Made by a program: the position numbers and the translations under genes
Notes under the pieces: model-generated
Seen by the model: only the letters and a program-made list of their open reading frames with translations
Told to the model about the DNA's origin: nothing
The model's database searches: none
Shown here: in pieces, positions 17,854 through 26,692 of the stretch
Position numbering within the stretch: position 1 is the stretch's first letter
Layout: each line of letters opens with the position of its first letter
Assembly (NCBI GenBank): GCA_964639765.1
Contig: CAZXEN010000006.1
Span: 14,746 to 78,745 of the forward strand
DNA: 64,000 bases
Direction of reading: 5' to 3'
Source of the DNA: Scybalousia_A sp964639765
Lineage (GTDB): Bacteria > Bacteroidota > Bacteroidia > Bacteroidales > P3

Positions 17854-19359
17854 TTAACCGCAATAGAAATATTTTCTTACGGTTTCTTTTAGCAGTTCAA
17901 TATTGTTCTCGCATTCTTTTCTAAGCTTTTCATCTTTATACGATTTCAGCTCAGAAATTATACCATCTATCAGATTAGGGGAGAAAACAGAGTACTGCTC
18001 ATAATCTTTTCGCTGTTCCTCCAGCAAAGCTGCACTTTCCACACAGCAGGCAGGCAGTTCTCTCAAAGATTTTCTTCTTTCTGCGTTTTCTTTGTCGTTG
18101 ATGTCATTGGTGATGTAGTTCTTCTCTGCCACTTCTTTCCAATCTGGCATCTCAAAGCCTTTTCGTGCTGCCACTACCAAGCCTGCCAAAAGAAGATAGA
18201 CATTGGCTGAAGCATCAGGACAACGGAATTCCACCGTCTGTTTGTTCATAATGGTTGGCAACGGGTCCTTCTCGTTTGGATTTGCAAGCTTGCACATATT
18301 GTTCTTTGTTGTCCAGCCAAGAGGCACTCTAACCATTGCAGAACGGTTGCGGTCTCCCCAGCAGACTGTTGTTGGTGCTTCCTGATGAGGAACCAGACGG
18401 AAGTAAGATGTAGGATTGGCATTGGCAAAAGCTGTCAAGGACGGTGCAAGTGTTATAATACCTGCAATAACTTTTTTTGCTACATCGGAAAGTTGTCCGT
18501 CTCTTACGTACATATTTTCTTCGCCTTTTACAACTCTTGTATGGATATGCATACCGCTTCCTGCCTCTCCGCTGATAATTTTAGGTGCGAAGGTAAGGTC
18601 AAGGCCATAGAGGCAAGCAAGAGTTCTTAACACCCATTTGCCTATCATCAGTTGATCTGCCGCATCTTGTACATCTACAGGAAGAAACTCTATCTCGTTT
18701 TGTTCATAGTTCTTTCCGTCCATGACAAAGTTTCCTACTTCACTATGCCCATATTTGATTATACAGCCGCACTGTGCCATGTAATACATTGCCTGGGAAC
18801 GGAAGGCTTCGTATTTTGAGAAAGGAGTACTTTCGTGATAACCTCTCTGTTGTTCGCAGTCAAATCTCTCTTCTTTGTCTCCAACAACATAGTATTCCAA
18901 TTCTCCCATTGCCTGAAAAGACATTCCGCCTGAGACTTCGGTGAATTTGTCGGAGGCTTTCTTCAGGATATACTCAGGAGAAGATTCCAGAAGGTTTCCG
19001 TCTTTATCAAAATAATAACAAAGGAAACACATGGTAGGAATCTCGCAGAACGGATCCAAGAAAGCAGTGGAAAATCTTGGCAATACATAAAGGTCGGAAC
19101 TACTTGCTTTCATATAGCCAAAAAGTGAAGAACCATCTACTCTTTCTCCCATAGACAAAATCTGGTCAAGGTATTCCATGTTTGTAATTACAAAGTTCAA
19201 GGTTTTCAGTCTTCCGTCTCCTGCCGCATAACGGAAGTTTATCATCTTTACATCGTTGTCACAGATATATTTTATTATATCCGCTTTGGTGAAATCCTTA
19301 GGCTCTTTCTCCAGATAAGCCACTATAGGATTTTGGTTTAATTCTATTTTTGCATTCAT
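17854..19359 (-). CDS. glnA: Glutamine synthetase family protein (type I-like)
   Basis: This 501-residue protein makes glutamine from glutamate, ammonia and ATP. The N-terminal beta-grasp region (INFRYAAGDGRLKTLNF) and the catalytic domain (GELEYYVVG, VGNFVMDGKNYEQNEIEFLPV, EAGSGMHIHTRV, SYFRLVPHQEAPTTVCWGDRNRSAMVRV) are in order. The metal-site Glu and the ATP-site His are in place. It differs from the classic 470-residue GlnA in details and belongs to a variant common in Bacteroidota. No nitrogen-regulatory gene is adjacent. Confidence 0.88.
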   Translation of the reverse strand: MNAKIELNQNPIVAYLEKEPKDFTKADIIKYICDNDVKMINFRYAAGDGRLKTLNFVITNMEYLDQILSMGERVDGSSLFGYMKASSSDLYVLPRFSTAFLDPFCEIPTMCFLCYYFDKDGNLLESSPEYILKKASDKFTEVSGGMSFQAMGELEYYVVGDKEERFDCEQQRGYHESTPFSKYEAFRSQAMYYMAQCGCIIKYGHSEVGNFVMDGKNYEQNEIEFLPVDVQDAADQLMIGKWVLRTLACLYGLDLTFAPKIISGEAGSGMHIHTRVVKGEENMYVRDGQLSDVAKKVIAGIITLAPSLTAFANANPTSYFRLVPHQEAPTTVCWGDRNRSAMVRVPLGWTTKNNMCKLANPNEKDPLPTIMNKQTVEFRCPDASANVYLLLAGLVVAARKGFEMPDWKEVAEKNYITNDINDKENAERRKSLRELPACCVESAALLEEQRKDYEQYSVFSPNLIDGIISELKSYKDEKLRKECENNIELLKETVRKYFYCG

Positions 19360-19419
19360 TGTTTAAATTCTTGTTTTAGGGTGTCTGATATAAACGTATA
19401 AAATAGGGGTTTATTATAA

Positions 19420-19446
19420 AAAGACAGGTTTATGAAACCTGTCTTT
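19420..19446 (-). terminator. Terminator of the M16 peptidase gene
   Basis: A perfect 12-bp stem (AAAGACAGGTTT and complement) around a 3-base loop is followed on the minus strand by TTTTTATAAT. It separates the M16 gene from glnA transcribed in the same direction. Confidence 0.85.
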
Positions 19447-19473
19447 TATCGGCTACATGGCAAAAAAAGGTGC

Positions 19474-20715
19474 TTAGTTCTCCTTTCTCAGATAATACAG
19501 CGTATTGTGTTTGTTGACAAAGAAAGTCTGTCTGGCTATGTTTATGACATCTTCTTTCTTGACAGAGTCATATTCTTCCCTGTCTTTGTTGATATATTCC
19601 AGCATATCCAGATGTTCGTAATAGGCAAGGTTTATAGCCTTGTCCAAGACTTTTATATTGTTGAACTCTGCATTGACAAGGTTTTTGTTTTTTACTTTCT
19701 GGAATTCTTTGTCTGTTGCTTCGTTTTCACAAATATCCTTAAGACTCTCCCATATCAAATCTTCGCCTGCCTTTATGGATGTGTCGTCTGCATATTTGCC
19801 AAGCACGATAAACATTCCTCTGTCATCGTCTGCACTCACAACAGCATCTACAGAAGTAAAAGCTTTCTTCTCCTGCACAAGGTAGTTGTACATTCTGCTG
19901 CTTGTTCCGTTGGAAAGCAAATCGCTAAGCAAATCAAAACAATAGAAGTCCTTTTCTTTTCTACTGCTCATTGGGAAAGTAATCATAATAAGATTTGAAG
20001 GCACGTCTCTATAAACGGTTTTCTCCCTGTTTTCTTTCTGCAACGGTTCAGCAGGTATATTGTTTTCTATCTTTGTATTGCCAGACGGGAAAGAGAAAAT
20101 ACGTTTCACCGTTTCATATACCTCTTCGCTCTTGACGTTTCCTGCTATGCTTAGCACTGCATTGTTTGGCTGGTAATATTTGTCATAGAAATCTTTTACA
20201 ATATCTGTTGTTGCCGTTTCTATGTGGGAAATATCTTTCCCTATTGTCTGCCATTTGTAGGGATGCACTTTATAGGACAGTTCACGTATTTCCTTATATA
20301 AATCACCATAGGGCTGATTGAGATACCTTTGCTTGAATTCTTCTATGACAACACGTTGTTGAACGCTAAGATGCTCCTGGTCTATTATAAGGTTCTGCAT
20401 TCTGTCTGCCTCTATTTTCAATATCGTCTCCAAATAGAGACAAGGAACACTGACATAGAAGTTGGTTATATCATTATTTGTAAAAGCGTTGCTTTCTCCC
20501 CCTATGGAATTTATCAGAGAGTCAAAATCCCTGTAGTTCTCACTGCCGGAAAACATCAAATGCTCCATCAGATGTGCAAAGCCTGTATGATTTTCTTCTT
20601 CGTTCTTTGCTCCCACTTTGTAAAGTATGTTTACAGCTACAAGTTCTGTGTTTTTGTCCTCATTGACTATCAACCTAAGTCCGTTATCTAATGTATATTC
20701 CTTATAATCTACCAT
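19474..20715 (-). CDS. M16 family metallopeptidase
   Basis: This 413-residue protein is a zinc peptidase of the pitrilysin/processing-peptidase family. The inverted zinc motif HxxEH is visible as HLMEHLMFSG near residue 52, with the downstream Glu region VIEEFKQRY. A second half-domain of the inactive type follows. No signal peptide is seen with the chosen start. The start is the ATG at 20715 because an upstream in-frame TTG at 20739 forms part of the -7 box (20737-20744). Confidence 0.92.
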   Translation of the reverse strand: MVDYKEYTLDNGLRLIVNEDKNTELVAVNILYKVGAKNEEENHTGFAHLMEHLMFSGSENYRDFDSLINSIGGESNAFTNNDITNFYVSVPCLYLETILKIEADRMQNLIIDQEHLSVQQRVVIEEFKQRYLNQPYGDLYKEIRELSYKVHPYKWQTIGKDISHIETATTDIVKDFYDKYYQPNNAVLSIAGNVKSEEVYETVKRIFSFPSGNTKIENNIPAEPLQKENREKTVYRDVPSNLIMITFPMSSRKEKDFYCFDLLSDLLSNGTSSRMYNYLVQEKKAFTSVDAVVSADDDRGMFIVLGKYADDTSIKAGEDLIWESLKDICENEATDKEFQKVKNKNLVNAEFNNIKVLDKAINLAYYEHLDMLEYINKDREEYDSVKKEDVINIARQTFFVNKHNTLYYLRKEN

Positions 20716-20736
20716 TTTATATAGTTTTTTGTCCTG

Positions 20737-20744
20737 CAAAAATA
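20737..20744 (-). promoter_or_regulatory. -7 promoter element of the M16 peptidase gene
   Basis: The minus strand reads TATTTTTG followed by CAG, a full match to TAnnTTTG; it overlaps a possible TTG start and so sets the true start downstream. Confidence 0.7.
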
Positions 20745-20778
20745 ATATTTCTTTTTTACTTTAATCTAAAAATAGTTG

Positions 20779-20786
20779 TATTTTTG
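20779..20786 (+). promoter_or_regulatory. -7 promoter element of the radical SAM gene
   Basis: TATTTTTG followed by CAGTCC matches TAnnTTTG. It lies back to back with the divergent promoter of the M16 gene, 37 bases before the ATG. Confidence 0.7.
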
Positions 20787-20822
20787 CAGTCCTGAACAAT
20801 AAAACAAAAATCATACTTAATT

Positions 20823-21590
20823 ATGTTGTTTGAAAATATAATTGTAGGACCTATACATTCTCGCCGTCTTGGCACTTCTTTGGGAGTTAATGTTTTGCCG
20901 ACACAAAAGAAATACTGCTCTTTTGACTGTGTGTATTGTGAATGTGGCTGGAACGAAATAGATACTCGTACTAATATTACCTTTAATGAAAGAGAAAAAA
21001 TCAAAGAATCTCTTCTTACTTGGTGTGAAAGTCATTCTAAGGAAGAACGAGGAAAGGTTGATAGTATTACTTTTTCCGGAAATGGAGAACCAACTCTTCA
21101 TCCGGATATTCTGCCAATTGTGGAAGATGTTATAGAACTTAGGGACAAATTTCTTCCCCAAGCGAAAGTTACCATTCTTACCAATTCCACAAATCTATAC
21201 AGGGAAGATGTAAGAAAAGCCTTGCACCTTATAGACAATCCTATACTTAAAATAGATGCAGGAACTGAAGAAATGTATAAACGTATAAATAAACCTGTAT
21301 CAGCAAAATTCTCTGACATCATCGGTTATCTGAAAGATTTTGGAAACAATGCCATTATTCAAACCATACTTCTAAGGAGCAAAAACAAATCAGAAGAAAT
21401 AAACAACACAACTCCTCAGGAATTTTCTTCATGGCTGGACATCATAAAAGAAATACAACCCCGCATGGTTATGCTGTACGTCATAGACAGAGCAACTCCC
21501 GACAAGGATCTTATCCGTTTAGACAAAGAGGAAATGGAAAGTTTTGCCGATAAAGTAAGAGCTTTAGGAATAAAGACAGAGTGTTATTAA
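20823..21590 (+). CDS. Radical SAM protein
   Basis: This 255-residue protein has the 4Fe-4S cluster motif CSFDCVYC (CxxxCxxC, residues 33-40), the GEPTLHPDI motif and a partial TIM-barrel layout. It resembles the COG0731-type radical SAM enzymes common in Bacteroidota, whose substrate is not established. It starts at an ATG with the GPIHSRRLGTSLGVN segment typical of this group. Transcribed divergently from the M16 peptidase. Confidence 0.85.
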   Translation: MLFENIIVGPIHSRRLGTSLGVNVLPTQKKYCSFDCVYCECGWNEIDTRTNITFNEREKIKESLLTWCESHSKEERGKVDSITFSGNGEPTLHPDILPIVEDVIELRDKFLPQAKVTILTNSTNLYREDVRKALHLIDNPILKIDAGTEEMYKRINKPVSAKFSDIIGYLKDFGNNAIIQTILLRSKNKSEEINNTTPQEFSSWLDIIKEIQPRMVMLYVIDRATPDKDLIRLDKEEMESFADKVRALGIKTECY

Positions 21591-21636
21591 TAAATAATTC
21601 TTTTAGGGGGAACTCTTGTATTACAGAAAAAATGTG

Positions 21637-21644
21637 TAATTTTG
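21637..21644 (+). promoter_or_regulatory. -7 promoter element of the porin-like gene
   Basis: TAATTTTG followed by CAGAC matches TAnnTTTG; a TTG lies 18 bases upstream (21616-21618), matching the -33 element. Confidence 0.75.
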
Positions 21645-21696
21645 CAGACTTTTATTAAGTTTGACAAAAAATCACTAAATATAGTAAAGACAAGAG

Positions 21697-22875
21697 ATGA
21701 AGAAGAGTTTTTGTTTATTTTTACTTTGTGCTTTGACAGTTTTTTTTGCCTACTCGCAAGAAGGCTATGGTTTTAAATTCATAGGATACATACAAAGTCA
21801 GGTTGAGTTTGCTGGCATAGACGGTTCCACTTTTACAGGTGCTGCCTACAATCCAGACAGAGATGGCAAGGATTTCTACACAAGAGCTGGAGTCAGAAGA
21901 GGATTGCTTCACTTCGAATTTACAAAAGGCAAAGGTAAAGGGGTTTTTGAAGCCAATATTAGAGAAGCAGGTTTCTTGCCTCTGTTGGCTTATTGGGAGG
22001 TTACTCCTTATGATTTTCTTTCTTTCAGAGGAGGTCTGATGAGTGTCGGTTATGGCAACGAAATAGAGTATTCTTCTTCCAATATGGAAACGATGGAACG
22101 TTCCCTAATGGCAAGAAATCTTTTTCCTCAAGAACATGATTTGGGATTTACTGCCACCGTGAAAGCACCTTTCAATGATAAACGTCATTCATTGAAACTT
22201 TCTCTTTCCGCCATGTCTGGAAACGCTATAAACAAAGTAGTGGATCCTGCTCCCAATTTTCTTTCTCATCTTAAATATGATTACAAAGATGGTAATACTT
22301 CATGGGGTGTAGGTCTTTCTTATTACGAGGGAAGAACAAACAATACAGATTCTGTCTGGCATGTTGTAAAAGATAATGCATGGCAGAAAAAAGAAGTAGA
22401 AAAAAATCACAGAAATGCAAGAAGATACTTTGGAGCAGAACTACAATACAACACAAAAACTTCTTGGGGAAGAACTTCTCTTAGAGGAGAATGTTCCATG
22501 GGAAAACAGCCGTCAAGAGTTAACAATTTTGCATCTCAACAAGACAATTCATACAACGCACTTACTCCTTTTTCTTATGACAGAAAGTTTTTTGGAGCTT
22601 TTGTTGTCTATACTCAACAGATAGCACGCACTCCTTTGTCTGTTGTTTTGAAATATCAATATCTTAATCAGAATACAGAAATATCAAGCAAAGATGTAAA
22701 ACAAGCAAGCGACTTGGCTTATAATAATATAGGAATAGGTTTTATGTATCAGTTCAATGAACAGATTCGTTTACACTGTTTATATGATATCTACAAAAAC
22801 AAAGCCAACGATTATATAAAGGATTTGAATGATAATATTCTAATGATCCGCCTGCAATATAAATTCGTACACTAA
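21697..22875 (+). CDS. Outer-membrane beta-barrel porin-like protein
   Basis: This 392-residue protein has a clear signal peptide (MKKSFCLFLLCALTVFF, cleavage after YSQ). The rest alternates aromatic and polar residues as amphipathic beta-strands and ends in LQYKFVH, a typical barrel C-terminus. The N-terminal GYIQSQVEF and RRGLLHFEFT segments resemble phosphate-selective porin-like proteins. Substrate is unknown. It lies 41 bases upstream of an SLC13-type carrier, so the pair may move an anion across the outer and inner membranes. Confidence 0.75.
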   Translation: MKKSFCLFLLCALTVFFAYSQEGYGFKFIGYIQSQVEFAGIDGSTFTGAAYNPDRDGKDFYTRAGVRRGLLHFEFTKGKGKGVFEANIREAGFLPLLAYWEVTPYDFLSFRGGLMSVGYGNEIEYSSSNMETMERSLMARNLFPQEHDLGFTATVKAPFNDKRHSLKLSLSAMSGNAINKVVDPAPNFLSHLKYDYKDGNTSWGVGLSYYEGRTNNTDSVWHVVKDNAWQKKEVEKNHRNARRYFGAELQYNTKTSWGRTSLRGECSMGKQPSRVNNFASQQDNSYNALTPFSYDRKFFGAFVVYTQQIARTPLSVVLKYQYLNQNTEISSKDVKQASDLAYNNIGIGFMYQFNEQIRLHCLYDIYKNKANDYIKDLNDNILMIRLQYKFVH

Positions 22876-22916
22876 AACAACAAACAGATATAATTAACTA
22901 AAAAAGTAAAAGTAAT

Positions 22917-24422
22917 ATGTATAAAAATTACCCCGGCTTTCACTTGGTTGAAGCCATTTACAAGTTGGGACAGGAAAAGAAATTTCACATTTCCCGCCGA
23001 GTAAAAAGAATAATAGAGGCAGCAATCATTATTGCCGTGACCCTATTCTTGTGGAATGCACCTGCAAGTATGTATGGCATAGAAGGATTAACCATTATAC
23101 AGCAAAGAATCATTGCTATTTTTGCATTTGCTACCCTGATGTGGATTTTTGAACTTGTACCTGCATGGAGTACTTCTGTCGCTATCATGGGACTATTGCT
23201 TGTTTTCACTTCTGACAGTGGAATTAAGTTCATGGTCAATGAAGAGGTGGTAGGACAGCTTCTTTCCTACAAAAGTATAATGGCAGCCTTTGCAGACCCT
23301 GTTGTTATGTTGTTTATAGGAGGATTTATCCTTGCCATCGCTGCAACAAAAACAGGACTTGATTCTCAAATGGCAAAAGTATTGCTGAAACCTTTCGGCT
23401 CAAAGTCTGAAAATGTCCTTTTAGGATTTATACTTATCACAGGTTTGTTTTCAATGTTTGTTTCCAATACAGCTACCGCTGCAATGATGCTTACATTCCT
23501 TACTCCTGTCTTCAAACAACTTCCTCCTGAAGGCAAAGGAAGAATATCTATGGCTTTGTCCATTCCTATCGCAGCAAACATTGGAGGTATGGCAACTCCT
23601 ATTGGAACACCTCCAAATGCTATCGCTTTAAAATACCTTAACGACCCAGACGGACTGAATATGAATCTTGGATTTGGAGAATGGGTTGCATTTATGTTAC
23701 CTTTGACTTTGGTATTGCTATTTATCGGTTGGATAGTTCTCAGAAAACTTTATCCATTCACCCAAAAGACAGTAACTCTTCATATAGAAAGCAATATGAA
23801 GAAAGATAGAAAGACTTATATTGTCATCGTAACATTCCTGGTTACTGTTCTGTTATGGATGTTTGACGCTTTCACTGGAATAAACTCTTACACTGTTGCT
23901 TTGATTCCTTTTATAGTGTTTGCTCTTACAGGAGTTATCGACCGTAGGGATTTGGAAGAAATCAACTGGAGTGTTATCTGGATGGTAGCAGGTGGATTTG
24001 CTTTGGGATATGCTCTTAACGGATCTGGTTTAGCAAGCAACGCTGTCGCTTCTATTCCTTTTGGAGCTTTCTCTCCAATAATCATTCTTGTAATTTCAGG
24101 ACTTGTATGCTATGCTTTGTCTAACTTCATTTCAAATTCAGCAACAGCAGCTTTGTTGATGCCTATTCTTTCTGTTGTCTGCACAGGAATGGGTGATAAA
24201 CTTGGAGCAATAGGCGGAACTCCTACTGTTCTTATAGGTATAGCTATTTCAGCTTCTGCTGCTATGATACTTCCTATTTCTACTCCTCCTAACGCACTTG
24301 CCTTCTCAACCAACCTTGTTAAACAAAAAGATATGGTAAAAGCAGGTATAATAATGGGTGTTGTTACACTGATATTAGGCTATGCAATGTTGCTTGTATT
24401 AGGAAAATTCCACGTAATATAG
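22917..24422 (+). CDS. SLC13 / DASS family anion:sodium symporter
   Basis: This 501-residue inner-membrane carrier has about eleven to twelve hydrophobic segments. It has the DASS hallmarks: two Ser-Asn-Thr-type motifs (FVSNTATAAMML and FISNSATAALLMP) and two Pro-rich loops (ATPIGTPPNAIA and ISTPPNALAFS). Family members import dicarboxylates or sulfate with sodium. The substrate cannot be chosen from sequence alone. It shares a transcript with the porin-like gene and ends at a strong terminator. Confidence 0.9.
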   Translation: MYKNYPGFHLVEAIYKLGQEKKFHISRRVKRIIEAAIIIAVTLFLWNAPASMYGIEGLTIIQQRIIAIFAFATLMWIFELVPAWSTSVAIMGLLLVFTSDSGIKFMVNEEVVGQLLSYKSIMAAFADPVVMLFIGGFILAIAATKTGLDSQMAKVLLKPFGSKSENVLLGFILITGLFSMFVSNTATAAMMLTFLTPVFKQLPPEGKGRISMALSIPIAANIGGMATPIGTPPNAIALKYLNDPDGLNMNLGFGEWVAFMLPLTLVLLFIGWIVLRKLYPFTQKTVTLHIESNMKKDRKTYIVIVTFLVTVLLWMFDAFTGINSYTVALIPFIVFALTGVIDRRDLEEINWSVIWMVAGGFALGYALNGSGLASNAVASIPFGAFSPIIILVISGLVCYALSNFISNSATAALLMPILSVVCTGMGDKLGAIGGTPTVLIGIAISASAAMILPISTPPNALAFSTNLVKQKDMVKAGIIMGVVTLILGYAMLLVLGKFHVI

Positions 24423-24455
24423 TAAAAAGTCTTTCATAAGACTGGCCAATATAAT

Positions 24456-24491
24456 AATTCGGCGGAACAACCAAAGTTATTCCGCCGAATT
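24456..24491. terminator. Terminator of the porin / SLC13 operon
   Basis: The arms AATTCGGCGGAA (24456-24467) and its complement (24480-24491) form a GC-rich 12-bp stem followed by an A/T tail. It lies between convergent genes. Confidence 0.8.
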
Positions 24492-24543
24492 TATTATAAA
24501 AGTCTCTGTCTTTTTGAGAAATATTACAGATTTGTTATTTGGT

Positions 24544-25188
24544 CTATCTATTCCACAAATATTTTATCACTCCTTTTGAATAAGAGACTCGAGATGGAGA
24601 AATGGCATTCCCCATTACGTCTTCCCTCCCCTTAATTGTCATCACCTCTTGAGTAACTGCTTTTTTATCCTTGTCATATCTTGTCTTATGAATTTCCGAT
24701 TTTACATCTATTGCGTCCATATAACCAACTTCAGTAGAATTGTTCGTATATAGATTATCTTCATCATATTGAAAAATCATACTGAATGCATAGTCTGAAT
24801 CAAAATTCATGTTTTCAATCTCTTCAACCAAGTTATCTTCACTAAAATGTAAATTCATAACATCGCTTTTCCATGTAAAGGGATCTTGCTGTGAGCATTT
24901 TTTACCCTTATAATAAACTTCATTGATTTTTCCGTCTTTTATCTTGTAAAATAAGGCTGTGTCTTTGCCTCTCTCCTGTTCCAGAAAACTAAGCAAATGT
25001 CCATCCTTATCATAGTCCATAGTAATTGTTTTTTCTATATCTCCATACTCCACAAAAAGAGAATCTGAAACATAAAATGTTTCAATCGTACGTTTGAATA
25101 CTGCATCAGGTAGGGAACTATTTGTTTTATTGTGGCATGATATTACCACGAATGGAATAATGATTAAGATTAAACTAAACTTCTTCAT
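24544..25188 (-). CDS. Predicted lipoprotein of unknown function
   Basis: This 214-residue protein starts with a lipoprotein signal peptide: a charged MKK, a hydrophobic stretch and the lipobox VISC with the modified Cys at residue 18. The mature part has repeated YD-like strands (MDYDKDGHLLSFLE, YKIKDGKINEVYYKGK, FQYDEDNLYTN), as in beta-rich Bacteroidota lipoproteins that resemble YD repeats. No known domain is recognised. It lies 12 bases downstream of the YkvA-like gene and is probably co-transcribed with it. Confidence 0.7.
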   Translation of the reverse strand: MKKFSLILIIIPFVVISCHNKTNSSLPDAVFKRTIETFYVSDSLFVEYGDIEKTITMDYDKDGHLLSFLEQERGKDTALFYKIKDGKINEVYYKGKKCSQQDPFTWKSDVMNLHFSEDNLVEEIENMNFDSDYAFSMIFQYDEDNLYTNNSTEVGYMDAIDVKSEIHKTRYDKDKKAVTQEVMTIKGREDVMGNAISPSRVSYSKGVIKYLWNR

Positions 25189-25200
25189 TTCATTAAGATT

Positions 25201-25638
25201 TTATTCTGTTACTTCAAAATATTTTACCTCATCAAACCACTTGTTGAGAGTATATTCCACTTTCTCCATAATCTCAGGTGTTATCTTGCCTTTTATCTTT
25301 TTATAGACAAAAAGCACAGCAGCACTCTCATCCATTACTCCAAGTATTTTGAACACGCTTTGCGGAATAATACTTATAGGAGAAATAACATATAATATAC
25401 AGCCGTATATCATAGCTTTCTCTGTCAGAGACAAATCTCCTTCTTTCAAAACAAAATAGAAAGTAAGAACGGGTTTGGCTGCAACTCTTCCAAACTTTTT
25501 TGCATAGACCTTGATTTTCTCCAGTATTTCTCCAAAGAGAGTTTGCCAGTCTACATTCTTCAACTTTGCAAGCAAAGGTTTTATATCCTTCCCAACAAGC
25601 AAATAAGCCAAGATTAATAAACAAGTTGTTGTTACCAT
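25201..25638 (-). CDS. YkvA family (DUF1232) membrane protein
   Basis: This 145-residue protein has an N-terminal hydrophobic segment and the DUF1232 core in its second half: YVISPISIIPQSVFKILGVM followed by DESAAVLFVYKKIKG, corresponding to the PIDLIP...LGYLDD pattern of the family. Function is not known. It has its own TATCTTTG promoter at 25655-25662, so it is probably not a regular part of the upstream accessory operon. Confidence 0.8.
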   Translation of the reverse strand: MVTTTCLLILAYLLVGKDIKPLLAKLKNVDWQTLFGEILEKIKVYAKKFGRVAAKPVLTFYFVLKEGDLSLTEKAMIYGCILYVISPISIIPQSVFKILGVMDESAAVLFVYKKIKGKITPEIMEKVEYTLNKWFDEVKYFEVTE

Positions 25639-25654
25639 AATGTTAAAATTTTTG

Positions 25655-25662
25655 CAAAGATA
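25655..25662 (-). promoter_or_regulatory. -7 promoter element of the YkvA-like gene
   Basis: The minus strand reads TATCTTTG followed by CAAAA, a full match to TAnnTTTG, placed 17 bases before the ATG. It marks the probable downstream boundary of the accessory operon. Confidence 0.65.
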
Positions 25663-25668
25663 AAAAAA

Positions 25669-25962
25669 CTAAAGAATAAAACCCAGTTTTTTGCCTAAAG
25701 AATTCCAGCGTTCATCGTCTTTTTCAAACCTGTCAAGCATCTGCTCAGTATCTTCAATAAACTTGTCTGTACTATTTAGAAGTTGATTCGTACGAATCCG
25801 CAAAGCAATACGTTCGTGAACAAAGTCAATCTCATTACTATTTGCTCCAATTGCATCCATTACTTTCTTTAGGCAGGAATTACTATTATCTAATTGTATT
25901 CCACATTGCTCAATAGAACGGTCCAATTGCTTTTGCCGCTCTGTTAAATCATTCCAAGACAT
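25669..25962 (-). CDS. Small all-helical protein, last gene of the Ubl-conjugation island
   Basis: This 97-residue protein is not recognised. It is rich in charged and amide residues, has no membrane segment, and reads as two or three amphipathic helices (residues 5-35, 43-60 and 63-85) with a turn near DAIGANSNEID. Its size and helical-hairpin look recall WXG100-type proteins, but the central WxG motif is absent. It starts 16 bases after the zinc-ribbon membrane protein and so probably belongs to the same transcript. Confidence 0.6.
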   Translation of the reverse strand: MSWNDLTERQKQLDRSIEQCGIQLDNSNSCLKKVMDAIGANSNEIDFVHERIALRIRTNQLLNSTDKFIEDTEQMLDRFEKDDERWNSLGKKLGFIL

Positions 25963-25978
25963 AATAATTAAATATTTA

Positions 25979-26665
25979 TTAATATATAGTAAAATTTTTT
26001 GCTTTCAAGCATATCCCATTATACCATATCTCTATTACATATTCCCCGGAAGACCACTGACCTTTATCGCCACCTCCCCATCCCGAAAGTTTTTTATCCC
26101 TTTTTTCTCCTTCTGTATTAGATACCCAAATCTCAGAAGCATACGAATATCCATAAGGAGACTCTTTCCCAGTTGCCATTTTACCATTTGGCTCTATTAA
26201 TTTGCAATATAAATTTAATTTTTGTTCTTTAAATCCAATGTATGTTATTCTAGGTTTCAAATACATAGTATTGTAATCGTATATTTTATCGCCAAAATCC
26301 GTTTCTATTGAACCTTCTTTATCGACATTAGCAATCTCTATACCTGTAATAATTATAGGATATTTTTGTGTTAATTGAGAAAGTCTATGCAATAAAATAT
26401 CATTTTCTTGTGCAATTTCTGTGGTTTCACTTTCAGTACCTGCTGTCATTTCAGAAATGCGGTTTTCCAAATCATCATTTATATATTCTAATTTTTCATT
26501 ATAAATGGTTAATGGTATTAAAATTATAAAAAGCGCAACTATCAATATTACCAATACAATAATAGTTACTGTTCGCTGATTAGTTCTTAATTGATGTCCG
26601 CAATTTCCACAGAAAACTGCATCATCTGTATTGTTTGTCTTACAGTTATAACAAAATCTACTCAT
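25979..26665 (-). CDS. Zinc-ribbon membrane protein with extracytoplasmic beta domain
   Basis: This 228-residue protein has an N-terminal zinc ribbon (CYNC at residues 5-8, CGNC at 19-22), one membrane segment (about 33-52), a short coiled-coil stretch with NDDLENRISEM and ENDILLHRLSQL, then a beta-rich C-terminal domain (about 100-228). With the zinc ribbon in the cytosol, the beta domain would lie outside. The layout suggests a membrane sensor or scaffold. It has no recognised family beyond the ribbon and follows the four-helix membrane protein gene by 27 bases. Confidence 0.7.
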   Translation of the reverse strand: MSRFCYNCKTNNTDDAVFCGNCGHQLRTNQRTVTIIVLVILIVALFIILIPLTIYNEKLEYINDDLENRISEMTAGTESETTEIAQENDILLHRLSQLTQKYPIIITGIEIANVDKEGSIETDFGDKIYDYNTMYLKPRITYIGFKEQKLNLYCKLIEPNGKMATGKESPYGYSYASEIWVSNTEGEKRDKKLSGWGGGDKGQWSSGEYVIEIWYNGICLKAKNFTIY

Positions 26666-26692
26666 ATTTTCTATTATTTAATTCAACTATTA

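Noticed and set aside
25201..25638. YkvA-like gene as a member of the Ubl operon
   Set aside because: A full TAnnTTTG promoter lies directly upstream of it, and the family is widespread without Ubl genes.
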